Shown here in pieces: positions 1-13,930 of a stretch of DNA of 64,000 nucleotides. Under the pieces are notes generated by a model. It saw only the letters and a list, made by a program, of their open reading frames with translations, was not told the origin of the DNA and did no database searches. The stretch's first letter is position 1. The number at the start of each line of letters is the position of its first letter. This DNA is from Casuarius casuarius (taxonomy: Eukaryota > Chordata > Aves > Casuariiformes > Casuariidae): the NCBI GenBank assembly GCA_003342895.1, contig PTFA01000087.1, positions 2,008,708 through 2,072,707 of the forward strand, given 5' to 3'. Made by a program: the position numbers and the translations under genes.

Positions 1-3000
1 AACATTTATCAGTAAAGTTTTCATTAGTTAAAATTCATTCTCATCAGTAAAAACACAGATGGCTCCTAAAAGCAGCTTCTTCTATACCAAACTGTCCTAT
101 CTATCTTCATCACACTCTTTGCAGGCACTTAACAAAACACTTAAAAAATCTGGGCTCCTTTGTGGTGCAATGCTGAGCATTTTAAAGTATATGCTGTCAT
201 TTAATTAACAGCATGACTGCTGCTAGTCCAATTTAAGGGAGGGGTGTCAAAGGGATCTTTTGAGAACTTTCACATCAGAGCAGTGTATCTAAAAGCTGTT
301 AGTAATCTTTGCAAATCAATTCAACAACATTTATCATATCTGTCAATGTATAATGGAGAGTCATTGGCTCAGTTCGGCTGCCAAAGCTGAAATGTTATTA
401 AATTTCATTAAATGCCTTTAAACATTGTAGTTAGGGTGCACTGAGCCTGTCAGCTTGCACAGCTCTGCACTCTACTACCACTGCTTTCTCTGCAAACTAG
501 ATATGACATGATACTGGTGGTGGAGGCAGAGTTTTCCTCACCTGCTTGGGTTGAATTCGTGCTNTGGGGCTGCTGCAGGCAGCTTTGAACAAGGCGCAAG
601 CATAAGAGCTCCACGATTGCCCATTTAGTGGGNTTTTTTTTGCAAATGCAGGCTCTGCTTTTCCAAAGCTGTCTAGTAATGGGTTAAGCAGTCAGAAGAC
701 CAGCAGCCAGATGACTGGTAGCAAAGTGACACATCTGCTAATGAAACACTTGAAGCATCCATTATTCTTACAGAACTGATGAGGATTAAAGTGGAAAACT
801 GAGACTGAATCATTTGTGCATCATGTATGGATATTATATTTATACAAATGAGCCACACTGCTGCAAATCTGCCTATCCAGTCTGCCTTTACCAGCTGCTT
901 CATTAAAGGTGGCTTGGGAACCAGACCGAAAGATCATCTCAGAGTGAGAAGTGATTTACAGAATAATTCATCCTTTTTTCCTCACCTGCTTACAAAACAT
1001 CACATATACAAGCGCTCTCTCCCTCTTCTTTTTATGTATCACGCACTCATTGTTCTTTCTTTTTGAGGAAATATTTATTTCAAGAACTTCTAGTTATAAA
1101 ACATGAGGCTGACATCCACCACAAGTTATCAAAAGAACTACTGATCAGCCAAAATCATTCCCAATAGCATCCAAATTAGCATCAGACTGAAAACCAGGTG
1201 TCAGCCTGAAATTTCTGGCCCTGAAAGCACGAATGCCTCAAAGGTCTTAACTTGATATCACCTGGACTGCCACCATACGTCGTGGCACATCAGCAACAGT
1301 CAGGATGCCACCCGCTCCCTACGAGTCACTGGTTAGTACAATCAGAAGGGCAAATGACTAGGCTTTGGAAGCATATTACCTTTTCAGTCAAAAAAACCAA
1401 AAAACAAAACAAAAAAACTTTGNTTTTTTTGACTTATAAAAAAGAAAATTCTAATAAAAAAGTGAACTTTCTAATATTTAATTTGGGGAAAATGTATCTC
1501 AACAAAATTCTGCATTACAAAGATAGGGATAGAGGAGAATTTAATTATTGAACTTGCTTTTAAAAAAATGTTAGCTTTATGATTCCCACTCCTTGTCCCA
1601 TACTTATCTACTAAGGGTTTTAAAGCAGAATGAAAAACTTGCAGATCAGGTACTCTAATGAAAATGGCAGCTTATGAATATAATATAAGTCACTGAACAT
1701 ACTGCAAGCAACGAACCTTTTTAAAATCTTCTTTTATTTTCTTGACAACTTATTTCTAGCTAAAATTGTACTAATATGCTGAATATGCTGCTAAGCATAA
1801 TATGTGGTGCATACAGCACTGTGACTGAACTCTGGGTCTGGGCTCGAGAGGATGGAACTTCACTGGTTTCAAAGAAATTTTATCAAGGTTGCCTTTCATC
1901 CTTGCACCAAAATGAAGTGGTAAGCTACGTTTTTTTCACCTTGTTGTAAAAAACTATCACCTTCAAAAATGTATTACCACTACTATGCATATTCTCTTTC
2001 AGTTATTTGCTGTTTATTCTACACAACTGATCGCTGAAGTCATTGAACATTATTTCTGCTCCCAGAGAGCTTTCAAAATGGCTGATTAGCATTTCTAAGA
2101 GAAATATTTTGGGAAACACTCTGTTATATGGATATTTGCTGGTAAATACATTTTTTTGCACAAACACAAATCCTTTCTACAAACTCTAGAAAGCAAAAGG
2201 AGGAAAAAAGGTAAGAGAATGGTTTCAAATCTAGCCAGTCACGACGTCTTCATTTGACTTCAAGCAATAATAATAATCTATGAATAACATTTTAGTTAGT
2301 AACAACACCACAAACAGCAAATGTAAGGATCTTAGAAATTAATATAGTAGTTGTAGGGCAATGGGAAACAAAACTGGGAAGAGAGAGTGCACTGCAAAAT
2401 TGCTTTTTTAACAAGAATGTTTGCTGTGTCATTTTACACCGCTAATGCAAAAACTCTATTTTTCCTTGCTTTTCTTTTCCCCTGCGAGTCCAAAAATGAT
2501 TTCCTTAGTTTGAATATTAATTTCATCCAAAGAGATGCTGTGTTTTAACCAAAGATGATTAAAGGGATTTAGCTGCATTGGGTTTTATGAAGTCAGAGAA
2601 AAAAACTCATTAAAGATTAAATTCTGCTAGCAATCCATCATGCTGCCTTCGAGGTAATTTTGAATTAAGGCATTCACACGGCATCAGTTTTCGGCTTTCA
2701 TTTAGAAGTTATCCAACATCTATGCTGCTTCTAGTGGAAGAGAAGCCACTATTGCTGGTACAGGGGTGCCACGGTCGAGATCCATCCTCCTTGCTCAGAC
2801 ACAAATCAGCATGTGACCTCCAACACCTTCCCTTGATTACAGAAGGAATAAGGTGCCCAGACACCTTATGAAGCACCTTTCAGTCACTTTGGGAATAAAA
2901 TCTCTTTAAAAATCATGACTTTGGCTGTCTCAGTGCTTCAGCTCTTTCACTGTAAAATGGGACCCACTGCACACCGTTCAAGACAGTATCTAAACAGATA

Positions 3001-5434
3001 AAAAAAGAAAGCAGAAGAAAAGAAAGAATGAAATTTTTTCTTCATGAAAGAAAAAAAAAATAAAAGCAGAATGTGTAATTCACCCCATCTCAGAAGGAAT
3101 GAACAGCAGAGCTGAGATACGAAAACAGATCTTNTGGCTTTAATTGTGGGAATATCAGTCTTCAGCACTACCTTTCCCAAATGAGAACTGATAGAAAAGC
3201 AGCTGCTTGATGTCTTCTTCTTCCTAAGNAAAATCTCACAGTAAACAAGATAAAAAAAGCAAGGCAGAATCTAATCAGGNCTGGGATGACATCTGGCAGG
3301 GGCATCAGTCTTGATGAGCCCAGAGCCCTTGAAGGACTCANGGGAAGGCATTTGCCTCTCGGTTCATGAGTCTGCCTCAAAGGCCAGCTTTACCCAATAG
3401 TTGCAGCAATTGGATAAAATAAATCCTTAAGGGAGCTAGGAAGGGGTGTCTGAGTGTGGGTGGCAGGGAACGATTTAGCTTCAGTAATAACTGATGTAGC
3501 TGGGCTTCAAAAGCCCTGCTAATCTTCACAGAAAAGATAAAAAAGCTTTGATGAAAAAACAACTTTAGGTTTAAAAAAGCCATGGAGAGGATGTCCACAA
3601 TCAGTTTAAGACAATCTGATTGCTGATGAGGTTAGAGCCATCCTGCAGCTTAGGACAGCAAAGAGCCTCAGTAACGAGAGNCCTTAACTCTTTTCCTGCG
3701 TCTGCACAATTGCAAAGGCAGCAGTGTTATGATCTCACTATATAACAAAATTATAATGGTGGGATTTCCACATAAGTGTTCAAGAGGCTGGCATAAACAG
3801 AGGCACAGTCTTGCTCTGTTTGCGCTGAAAATAGTATATAATGCAGAGACACCCTCATATGTGACCACCTATTACAGCTGTTGAGAACAGCCCATACATC
3901 CACATTGCTTCGGTGTCCAGACTGGTTTTTAAAATGCTTCTAGCCCTTCTGCAGGAGCCTGGTAATCTACAGATTTAGATCCAACAGATCTGAATCCTCC
4001 TACCATGCTTCAAATTAAGCACCACAGTAGGACAGAAACACTTCACTGTGGAAAGGCAGACAACAAAGAGGGCAGAGATTTCACAGGCAACTGGATATTC
4101 CGATATAATACTCAGATATTTATAAATAATCAGATAGGGCACCCAGCTCAAAGAAACAACCTATTTCCTCATCTTTCAAAACTCCAACCTACTGCAAAAT
4201 TCAGTCGGCTGTCAATGGCACTAACGCCTTCCCTGATGTGTAAACGATGCTACAAATAAGGAAAAAAGGAAAAATATAAGCATATAAGTAGTGCTATAGA
4301 TCCAGTGAGAGAACCATTTCTACCTGATGCTGGAGAAGGGGCAGTGCAAAGCATTGCAAAAGGGGAGCACGGCTCTCTTCAGATGCAGGGTTGACAGATT
4401 TAAAAGTGGCGATGGTCGAAGAAATAGTGGAACTGCTCTAATTAGATTTGCAACGAGTAGCTCTTCAACACCAAGAGAAGCCTTTGTCATGGAAGGATTT
4501 GGGATTTGAGCAAGGCACATTTTCAAGAGTAAGGCAAATTCTGGAAACTGATAAAAAGTGCAAGAAAATCAAAAGCATTCAAAAGACACGCAGCACTGTA
4601 TGGCATCTGCCATTTACTTTTCCACTGTTAAATGGTGATGAGAGTGGATAGAGGTAAAACACTGTCAACTTGGAGGAACAAGGAAATGTAAAAAGCAATT
4701 AGCAGCAAGGAAAAAAAAAAAAAGTACTTTATAGAGGAAGAAAATGCCAGGTCCCACATAGGAGGTGGATAGGGACATGCCTAGACAAGCAGAAATGAAA
4801 GTGTTACAGTTAAAGCTAAAGCAAAGACTAGAAAGAAGATTGCACTGCACTCAATGAGAGATAATAAGATGCTATTTCCAGTACATAAGATGAGAGAGGT
4901 CAGCTGAAAGAGTCAGTAAAAATTCAGAGGTGGTAGAGGCAAATTGGTGACAGCAGAGGCAGTGATAACAGAAAATGTAAATTAATTTTCTTGCTTTCCT
5001 GATCACGTGGGGAGATGAGGGACTGGTTTCAAAGTAACCGAATTTTATTTTCTAGGAAGGGATGGTAGGCATTACGACAAACGAGGCTAGTAACAAAAAA
5101 ATTAAGAAATACCCTAAATACTAGGTTACTCCAAACTGCACCACAGATGCTGGCAGTGGAAATACTTATAGCCAGGAAATAATCTGAGTATGCAAAGAAA
5201 ATTCCTACTACATGGCATGGANTGAAGGATCTAGAGATCATTAAAGGAGTAAAATCTGAAAGCTCAGCTGTGGAGAGAATATCAATTAGAGCAACAAGAT
5301 AGACCCAAATACACAAATTAGTCTGAAAAAAATATATTTCCTAAACGGATTTATGGAAGAAAAAATGTCAAAACTGAATCTGGCAATGTTTACGAGGCAA
5401 GAAAACAAAGCATAAACAAAGACACTGGAGAGTC
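1..5434. other. Intergenic sequence, no gene recognised
   Basis: It is AT-rich with scattered single ambiguous bases and one short MIR-like piece near 2.94 kb. Stretches at 0.18-0.46 and 2.4-2.7 kb have homeodomain- and SOX-like words (TTTAATTAA, CATTAAAG, AACAAT types) and look unlike repeats, so they could be conserved non-coding DNA. That is a visual impression only. Confidence 0.4.
2918..2966 (+). mobile_element. Short MIR-like 3' fragment
   Basis: The run CTTTGGCTGTCTCAGTGCTT followed by CAGCTCTTTCACTGTAAAATGGGACC resembles the MIR segment acttggcctctctgtgcctcagtttccccatctgtaaaatgggga. It is too short to subtype. Confidence 0.4.
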
Positions 5435-5570
5435 TGTGTCTTGGCACCTGGGCTAGAGGCCAGGAAACTCAGGCTGTGATCCCAGCTGGGTCTCTGACCT
5501 ATGAGCGATCACATGCACCAAACCTCTGCTGTTTGGTTTTGCTCCATTTATTAACCAGTTAACTCTCTGG
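5435..5570 (+). mobile_element. MIR-like SINE fragment
   Basis: The order CCTGGGCTAGAGGCCAGG, TGATCCCAGCTGGGTCTCTG, ACCTCTGCTGTTTGGTTTTG follows the MIR consensus (tRNA-derived head, CORE, tail ctctgtgcctcagtttccc). The match is recognised by eye and the copy is diverged. Confidence 0.5.
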
Positions 5571-6639
5571 AGTCAGCGCAGTCNCTCACGCTCCGCAGAG
5601 AGCGCACCTCCATCAAGGATACAGGACATACTTGACTCAGCCGCGGGGTACAAAAGCAGTGACATGCAAAGACAAGAGGGAATAAAGGAGAGCGGCGGAT
5701 GACACTCTACTGAAGAGCGAGGACAAGGGCAAGCGCTCCAGAAGGAGAAAGAGGCAGGCAAGCAGCAAATGCTGGGGATGCTGCCGCCGCGCGCACTGTC
5801 TTGANGGCCAGCAATAGCAAACGACCAGCACGGCGTAGAGGAACGGAGAGGGGAATTGAATNGAGAGCAGCATGGGAAGACAAGGAGTGCTGGCAGACAG
5901 GGGCTGTGTAACATACAGCCTGATGCATATGAATATTCCCAAGCCCCAGTTGGGGGAGATGCCAGACATCCTTGAGGCTATCCATTTGCTTTCCGTTACT
6001 TTTGCAGGAAATTTTCTGAATCTCGTCCTGGATAAGTATTTCATTGCAAACATCCCACATTATTGTATTACTGGATGCAAAACCCACATNGAAGGTTTCT
6101 CTTTTCTAACCTGAGGAGCATAACCCTTAAAACCAGGCTTCCCAGGTGTCCCCCAATTTTTTTTAAATTATGCACTTTTTCAGTTACATTCCTCCTTGTA
6201 GTCTTATTGGCAGAAAAAAATGAGCATAGCATGTGCAAAAGAACACCACAAAAGACCATGTGAGTATGAATATTAGTAAAATAGGAGAAAAAAGGCAAAC
6301 ATTTTCTGTATTTACATTGCAGACTGCAGCACTGGGCAGGGAGATGGCAGCTAGCGTTAAGGGAGTTACGTGGGGCCCTGCAAGCCGTCTGGCAGCCAGG
6401 AGCACGGCATGGGTCAATCAGCCCTGCTGGCAGGGCTGGACCTGCTCAGAGGTCCTGCTGGCGATAAAGTGCTTTAGCTGTCAGTACTCTGAGCTTATGC
6501 TGGGATTAACTCAGTGGTCACAGGATGTTTTGTTTTTAGTGGGAATGACTTCAGGTAAGCTGTTGAGTGAGTGATGAGGTAGCGCAGGGAGTTGGTGGAT
6601 ACAAGAGGTTGGCAATCTCCCTCTGCGTTTAGGAGAAAC

Positions 6640-6748
6640 TTTCTTGGGTTTTTTTGTATGTGTGTGTGGTTTTTGTTGTTGTTGTTGGTTTTTTTGGTTT
6701 TTTGGGGGGGGGAGGGGGTTGGGGTTTTTTTGGGGGGGTTTTTTTTTA
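6640..6748 (+). repeat. G/T-rich low-complexity tract
   Basis: TG and GTT units are followed by long G and T homopolymers. It includes G9, G5, G4 and G7 runs separated by loops of 1, 2 and 7 bases (6704-6738), a canonical G-quadruplex pattern on the plus strand. Confidence 0.8.
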
Positions 6749-8154
6749 AATGAGCAATGGGGAAAAACTTTTCTCCTAGCTCTGCATTGGCTGGATTGGG
6801 AATGGCGATCTCCTGCTCTCTCTCTTCTCCACCATGCCAGGCGCTCACCAGGATTTAGCCTTTCCTTACGCGGGTGGCAGGGGCTGAAGCAAGAACTTGG
6901 CCCATAAGGGACACATGGAGGCCAAGCTGCGCTTCTTGCGAGGCACCTTCACAGAATTTCTGGTCTGGCCTGAACTACTCAAGTTTTCTTTTTTTCACAG
7001 AAAACTCATAGTAATTCATTTTCTTTTCCTGGTAACTTTAAAAGCTTTACATTCCTCAGCAGGACTCGAGGCATATTCAGTCATCCCTGGCACACTCTAA
7101 CCAGTATATCCACAACAGAATAGTGTTCTGTTAAAAAACAAAACAAAACANNTGGCCAAAGCCTGCAGATACAGCTCAGAAAAAATAAAAATAACCCCAT
7201 AACAATAGTTGCAGCATAATGTGCTGGCTAATGCTAATGAAGTGTTTGCTCATTCCTGGCTGTCCTAGTAAGAATGAGAAATTAAGGAGTTTGAGAAAAA
7301 CAGAGCTAATGAAACCTTTTGATTTAGAAAGCTTAGCTGTAGATAAAGTCATAACAGCCCTAGCCCTATATCATCTCCTTCTGAAGCAGCAAAAAGGCTA
7401 CCTTGTAGAGATGTGCAGTGCTCTGACAAGAGCAGAAAAGATCTTACGTACATGAATTTATATCATGGACTAGAGATGAACTAAAGAAAGGGTCAGGTCT
7501 TCAAGGAATTTAAGTAAAGTGCCCGTTCGCNGAGAGCAGCTCATCTCCTGCGCTAGCAAATTCTGGAAGGCAGTTAGGTAATTTTGGTCAGCAAGGACGA
7601 AGAGGGTACACAACTGCTGAACCAAAGACTGGAGGCCTTAACTAGTGTTTGGACCTCTTCTGNCTTTTGCCATTATTACAATTTGAGATCCCGTGCGTCT
7701 TGTTCAGAGAGGCTGAAGGATTTCTCATTTTTTTCCCATTTCCACGCAGGTGTGACTGGTTCTAATACCATGATCGGATATCAAGTCCTTCAGTGGGAAT
7801 TGCCTGTATTAAACAAGCTAGTCTAATACTAAAATGAGGGAGCACAGAGAAGCAGTTTTCAGAGCCCATATGTAAGAAGCTTGATGGACTACACTTTTGG
7901 TTATTATCTCTACCCAATTATTCAACAAAATGTCTTTTTTTTTTTCCCTCTCTCTCCATAGAAACGGTTTCCTTTCCACACTGACTGTATGAGAATTCTA
8001 CATCATCGCTCTCATAAATACTGGATCATCACAGAAATTATGAGAATATTATGGTACAATGGTACTTAGAAATCATAGCTTAAACTAAGGCCTCATTCAC
8101 AAAGTAAAAAATATCCCCTGTTTTAGTCTAAATATAGAGAGAAAAAAGAGAAAT

Positions 8155-8232
8155 AAATCATCTCATTTTGCAACCAAGAAACCAAAGCTCCAGAAAATTC
8201 AGAAACGCTCTCCTAGAGCTGATTAACATTTT
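8155..8232 (-). mobile_element. Short MIR-like fragment
   Basis: CTCATTTTGCAACCAAGAAA, CCAAAGCTCCAGAAAATTCA and the following bases resemble the reverse complement of the MIR tail (cattttacagatgaggaaactgaggctcagag). It is highly diverged. Confidence 0.35.
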
Positions 8233-9669
8233 TAACAGTCTTCATGCAAGATTCAATCTTATGTGACAAAATATCCAAAAACTGCAGCTCAGTTTTTTAA
8301 ACATTTCTGCAACACCTAAGCCAAAGCCACTTACAGAGTCACTGAGCCAAACACTGCATTACACATCCTTTCCCACCCCCAGCCCTACCCACTACCTTAT
8401 TTGCTAAGTAGTTTTCCCGGTATTTGCTATAGCTGACATTGGAAGTTAGTTTACCCTCACACAATGAAGAATAGATCCCATACATGACAGTGGCCTCTGG
8501 TTTGCCATGGGAAACTACCAAACGAAATATATACATGTGCACACATATATACTAGCCCCATAAATTTAGATTTTCAACANATTTGTTAGTTTGCCCAGGT
8601 TCCTCTACCAATCCTTTGATTCTCAAATCTGTAAAATGTCTAAANTTGTCTCCAGATCTGCCTCTATTCAACCAAACACAGAGACATACCTTTCACATTA
8701 ATGTTTTGCTTGAACGCCATAGGTGTCAGTATCTTTAGAATGTGTAAGACAAGCGNTAAGAGATTAATCTTTTTTTCCTTATTAATGACAGATAGCTGAT
8801 ACAAGATGATGACTAATAAGTGAACGCATGACCAAAATTCCTTATATTTTTATGGACAGTAGAAGGGATGATACTTGAGCCATTAAAATGATGGAGACCA
8901 ATTAAAAGTCTTTGCCCTGGCTTTCAAATTCACTGAATCTAAAGCACTGCAGAGGAAGTTTCTGGACTGTTTTTTGAAAGTGGCAGGAAAAAGGTTGTGC
9001 CCTTGCATAAGTCTGGGGGAAAAAGCATCGCTTTGCNATTTCAAACTCCAAAACCCATATTATTGAAAAATCATTGAGTTTCCTTGGTATCTCCCACGGT
9101 CCGAGGGATGATACTATGAATCTGCCAGGAATCTTCCAGTTTCTGGCTGTGCCTTTTGCCCTCTGGCAAAGCTTCAAATAAACTTGGCTAATAATACATC
9201 TGTCAAGACAATTACTTAGACNTGCTGAGCAGAGCGTTTGGCAGCTACGTTCCCCAAATATGCTATCTGCTCTGAGCTTACACCATTATAGGCCTGCAGA
9301 GGAAAACATGACTTGCCTGCCTGCGTTGCTTCTCGCAAGCACAAAGTGTCATGGAATCAGACAAGGAGCCGGGAAGGGTGTGCGAGGAACGCACGCACTG
9401 AAACTGGAAGGGTCTCCTGTGGCATTAAGGCTATTGCTGCCAGGCAATTGTATTTTTATAGCTCATCAAGCCCTCTCTCCAGAATGATTTTTAACTTCGC
9501 TATTCTTACAGGAAGGCTGCTTCAAAATCTTATTGCTCTGGCAGCTGGATGTGTTCTAATTTTCAACCCAAATATATGTATAGCCAACAAACACCTATTA
9601 GTTGTTGCATTACCCTTCTATTAGTGCTAACAGCCCTTTCCATCCTGTTGTCTGCTACTCCCCCATACC

Positions 9670-9800
9670 CAGACAGGTAAATGCTCCCAAGTTTGTGCCA
9701 GCAGCAAATTCCATTAATGCAGTCTCACTTTCTCTGCCTACGTCACTAAAGAAAATATTAAATAAAAATGATTACAAAAGCAACTCATTAAGTCCGGCTG
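9670..9800 (-). mobile_element. Degenerate LINE reverse transcriptase fragment (palm motif region)
   Basis: Minus-strand translation of about 9685-9717 reads LMEFAAGTNLGAF, matching the FADDTKLG catalytic block of CR1/L3 LINEs with both aspartates lost. Neighbouring bases (9718-9765) resemble the same element's INDL-coding stretch. Sequence to 10.4 kb may belong to the same fossil but is too decayed to assign. Confidence 0.5.
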
Positions 9801-12800
9801 ACACATTTTCCTTCCATACGCTCTGTTTCTTCCCCATCCCTTTTCTCCCCAGGACAATAAGACAGGAATGCACTAGATTGCCTGTGCAGTTCAAATTTGC
9901 CCTCTCCCTTACATCTGTGCATCAATCTTTAATACTTATTTGCATCCTAGGGTTTCCCCCCAGCAATGAAATTACACAACATTGCTCAATGTTATACAAG
10001 TGTTTTGGGCAACCACTGACTCCATCACACAATTTTGTTGGAATACTGTAATGACTGGCAAGCAATCTACTTTTGGTATTGCAAAAATGTCTTTCTCAAG
10101 CCCAAACCATTTCTTAGAAATAAACAGATGNGTGTGTCTGCATACATCCTTCTACAGTCTCAGGAATCAGAGACTCCTGCACCTTTCACTGATTACATAC
10201 ACTTCCATTGGTCAAAGATTTATTCATATTATATTTATAGTTTCAGGAATGTCATCAGCTAGCTACCCACCAACTGTGAAAATCACAGGGCTAGATAATT
10301 TGTACTGATCAGGCACCCAATCACTTGATTAGCTCCAATTAATTTGGAGTTTGATTTCTTAATTTTTCAGCCACCTGTTCCCAGGGAGATTTCAACCCTT
10401 CTCATATTCTTCACTAAGAAACAGCTCAGCTAATATAACTGAATTTTGCATAAATANCTTCCTTGCAGAACTTAAGATCTGTACTGCTTGTTATATACAT
10501 AGCAGGAAGAGAAGAAAATTCATGTGCAAGAGCCCCTGGAAGCAGCAGACCGTCTTGGAGGAACTGCAGTGTGGTGAGTGTTGCAGCACACTGAGTAGAA
10601 ATCATTCAATAGCACATTTTTTTCTTCTGCAAGTTTTCATCCCCCTGCACTTCACCAATTAGAAAAAAAACAAAAAAACATGTTTACAAAGTTTGCCCAA
10701 ACTGCTGTTTTTGCCATGCATTGCATGCAGAAACAAACCCTGTTTTAATTTTGTTTGAACTTTCCTTATCCTTGCCTGCCTTCCCAGCAAGTTTCAAAGG
10801 CATGATAGAGAACTAAAAACAGGCAGAGATGCCAGAGAAGCATTAAAAGGTTGACATGCTTTGTCCTCTTCTTAAAACATTTGAAAATAAGTGCAATCAA
10901 TTCAAATTCCGCATTTCCAGTAAGCTGCCAACAAGTGAATGGTCACAAANTCCCACAGTTACAATTCCACATTTGTGCCCAATTCCCTCTCTGCCTATTT
11001 AGATCTGATAGCAAAAAGAGATCATGTAGGAGATTCAGTTTTGGCTCATGCAGGTTTCATGAGATCATTACACTGAAAGAACTGAAGATTTTTCAGGCAT
11101 GTATANGGATGCCATATATCAATTCTAGACAGCACTGCTCATTTTTGCAGCAGAAGAAAAATCATGTGAACTCATTTTAAAGATTCAGCAAGTTTTAGAC
11201 ACTAATTCATAGATAAAGCAAACAATAATTCATAGGTCATTATAGAGAAATGCTCTGGAATGCAACCGGGCATGAGGAATATAAGGTAAATGGAAATGCA
11301 CATTTGACTGAGATACAGTTGTTTATCTGTGAGGACTGGACTGTGGTTCCTTGACTCTCAGTGGTGAAGAACTGCTTGCACAAATATGTACGGTGAGCTC
11401 AGTATTGCCATTTTGCCCCGAGTCACATGAATGAGGAAGGAGAGGAGCTTCTTTGAAGTGAATTCACTGAAGACTCNGGAAATTCAGCTGCCAAACTGCA
11501 ATGAGCCTCTACTGATAACATGCAAATTGCACCAGAGCCAGGACAAGCTCAGAGCACATCCTTGGTGTGCAAGTGTGTCACCGTTAAATGTTAAATCACT
11601 GCTTCACGCAGAGAGAGGCTGAACATTTTGAGTAGACAGATATGACTCTTACAGTGAGCAAAAGCAGATATTTTCCTCTTACCTCATTCCTGGAAACAGT
11701 AAAACTCTCTTTAGTGAAACTTTCCCACGGGATTCAAGGGGCTAANACCAGGCTTGGGAAATTTGTGGTTGAAGCCTAGCAAGGTTACGACCAACTTAAA
11801 ACAGAGCCTTACACAGAAGACACACTGATAACTTTCACGTACAGTAGCACTGTCTGATCTAGTCATTNTGTGCACCTAATAGTTCATTAAAANACTGCAC
11901 AATAAAGTGAATATACTGCAAAAGAGGCTTTGCCAACACAGCTCCGATGGTGAAAGTTTCTAAGATATGTTAGGTTCCCAGGCCATGAGTCTCTGAGCTG
12001 TGCTTAAGTTGGTCATGAATGCAACCTGCTTTTTGTCTTTTGTGANAGCAACCCTGTTGTAACGTACAGCTTTCCATGTTACAGAAACCACTGCCCCCCA
12101 GTTGGTCACCCAGCATGGAAGCATCTTAAGGGGCTTGAATTCACCCTTTGACTTTCCAGTTCCCACCAGAGAAGTCAAAGGGTGACCACAAATCCCACAA
12201 GAAGAAACACAAGAAGAGGAGTGCAAAAATTAGANGTATTACTGTCGATGTTGCCCCTCNTCTGTGGGGAAACAGCAATCACAGCTTCTGCTACTTGCAA
12301 TCAAACAAGTTTTTAAAAGTTATATGGGGAAATGGATGGACATTTATATCATTCTCAGAGTGGCAGAAGTAGGGGTATATGATGATTCCCTGTAGAAGGC
12401 ATAGGCATTAAGGGAATATAAAGGTTTGAATATCATATAGAAAATAAATGTTTATGTATCTATATAAAAAACATTCATTTATATGATTTTGCTTTGAGTC
12501 CCAGGTCCTCCTCAATTCAGAGTTTGGCAGAGGCTGGAACCCTCCATCTCTCACAGATGCAAGATGCCACCCATTGCCTGACTGACTGTGGCNAGCTTCA
12601 TGATTTTGGCTACGTTGAAGCTTTTTCCCCAAAACGATCAGCNGTATTCTGATGTTCACAGCACACCTCCATGGGGCATTGCATTTTAAACTGTGCGTGC
12701 AAATACAGAGGCAGGTAGAAATAATTCGGGAGGGGACAGTGAAGAAATATTTCCTTAAACAGGTTCCTCTGATAGCTTTTTTCTTTAATGACTCAACATA

Positions 12801-13784
12801 CAACTTTTGTACAGCACAACTTGAATGCCTTAGTCATAAGGCACATACCCCAAAACATGACCTACGCATGAAGACCCCTGGCAACATGCTCCTAACAAGC
12901 CCTTGATAATCAACATATACCTCTGAAAACTAAGGGCTTGTTCCCGCTAGGAGCTCAGGGGCAAAAAAAGCACAGACGAGTGGCATGCCAGCGTACCTCT
13001 GTGGAGCCGGTCCTGTGTCATTTCCATCATATCGATTCTTTTCTGCTTGCTCCTCATCCAAGACCTGCCAAGGCTCCCACCGCACCGTGTGTTCAACTGT
13101 ATCGTGTATAGTAAGGGTCATGCACTACCTGCTCTCTGTGGCAAATGTTGTCCCAATTAACATNTAAAACCCTGTCATTATTTTAAATAATATTTGAATA
13201 GGATATTCTTGATTTTTAAGGTACATTAATGCTTTTGATCTCCAAATAATGACTTCTCCCAGTAAATGATGAGTGTACACATGAAAGTCCACATTTTCGG
13301 TGCTTTTGGAACAAAGTATGCTGGACCTTGAAACAGCTGTGGTATTTGCACAGAAAGAAACAAAAGGATANACAGTTTTAAAAGGGTCTGTCGTTTGACC
13401 CAGAAAGAAATTACACACTCAGAAAAACACACTATACGAGCTCCCAGCTCTAAGGGCTTTTCTATGAAAAAATAATGAGACACCCATTTTTTCTTCAAAT
13501 ATCCATCCAGCTGCACAAGGGCTTAGTGGCCGGGGCTGCTCGAGTGCCATAGTTACAAGCAGTACGGATTGGTTTATGCAAACAGAGTGCTAAGGCCAGA
13601 CCTCGAATGAACAAGTCACACTTCAAAATGCCCATTCATGCGGCTAGCTAGGAGGAAGGAGTTGGATGGCCAAAACTAGTTTTTAAGTGTCTGTGAGAGA
13701 GGTGCAGCCACATTTTCAGAGACCTGCTGCACTCTCTGGCTCTTTCTCGCCCTTTCCCCCCCGTTCAGACTAGCAAGGCACCCC

Positions 13785-13930
13785 AGCAAACAACGGACTT
13801 AGTTGGGTTGGAAGCGACCCCTGGCTGTCTGGCCAAACCACCTGCCTTGGATACGTGCAAGGATGGAGGTACCACCACCATTTTGGGCAGCCTCCTGCCT
13901 GTTTCTACTTTCATTAGAAGGGAGGTTAGG
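13785..13930 (-). mobile_element. CR1 LINE 3'-terminal fragment
   Basis: Bases near 13800 (GGGTTGGAAGCGACC) and near 13860 (AGGATGGAGGTACCACCACC, then GGGCAGCCTCCTGCC) match the reverse complement of the CR1 3' region, which usually reads gggttggaagggacct, ggatggagactccaccacc and gggcagcctgtt. The terminal short direct repeats are not seen. It is severely truncated. Confidence 0.65.

Larger units (their letters stand above)
5571..13784. other. Intergenic sequence with LINE/SINE relics and a G/T-rich tract
   Basis: No exon with plausible splice sites and a recognised product was found. The content is the 6.64-6.75 kb G/T tract, a MIR relic at 8.2 kb and LINE reverse transcriptase remains at 9.7 kb. 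Open frames are short and unconvincing. Confidence 0.4.

Noticed and set aside
185..216. Inverted repeat ATGCTGT ... ACAGCAT
   Set aside because: Seven-base arms with a ten-base loop are too short to indicate a structured RNA or attachment site in AT-rich DNA.
9602..10051. 149-codon plus-strand frame
   Set aside because: It runs antisense over a decayed LINE reverse transcriptase block and resembles no protein.
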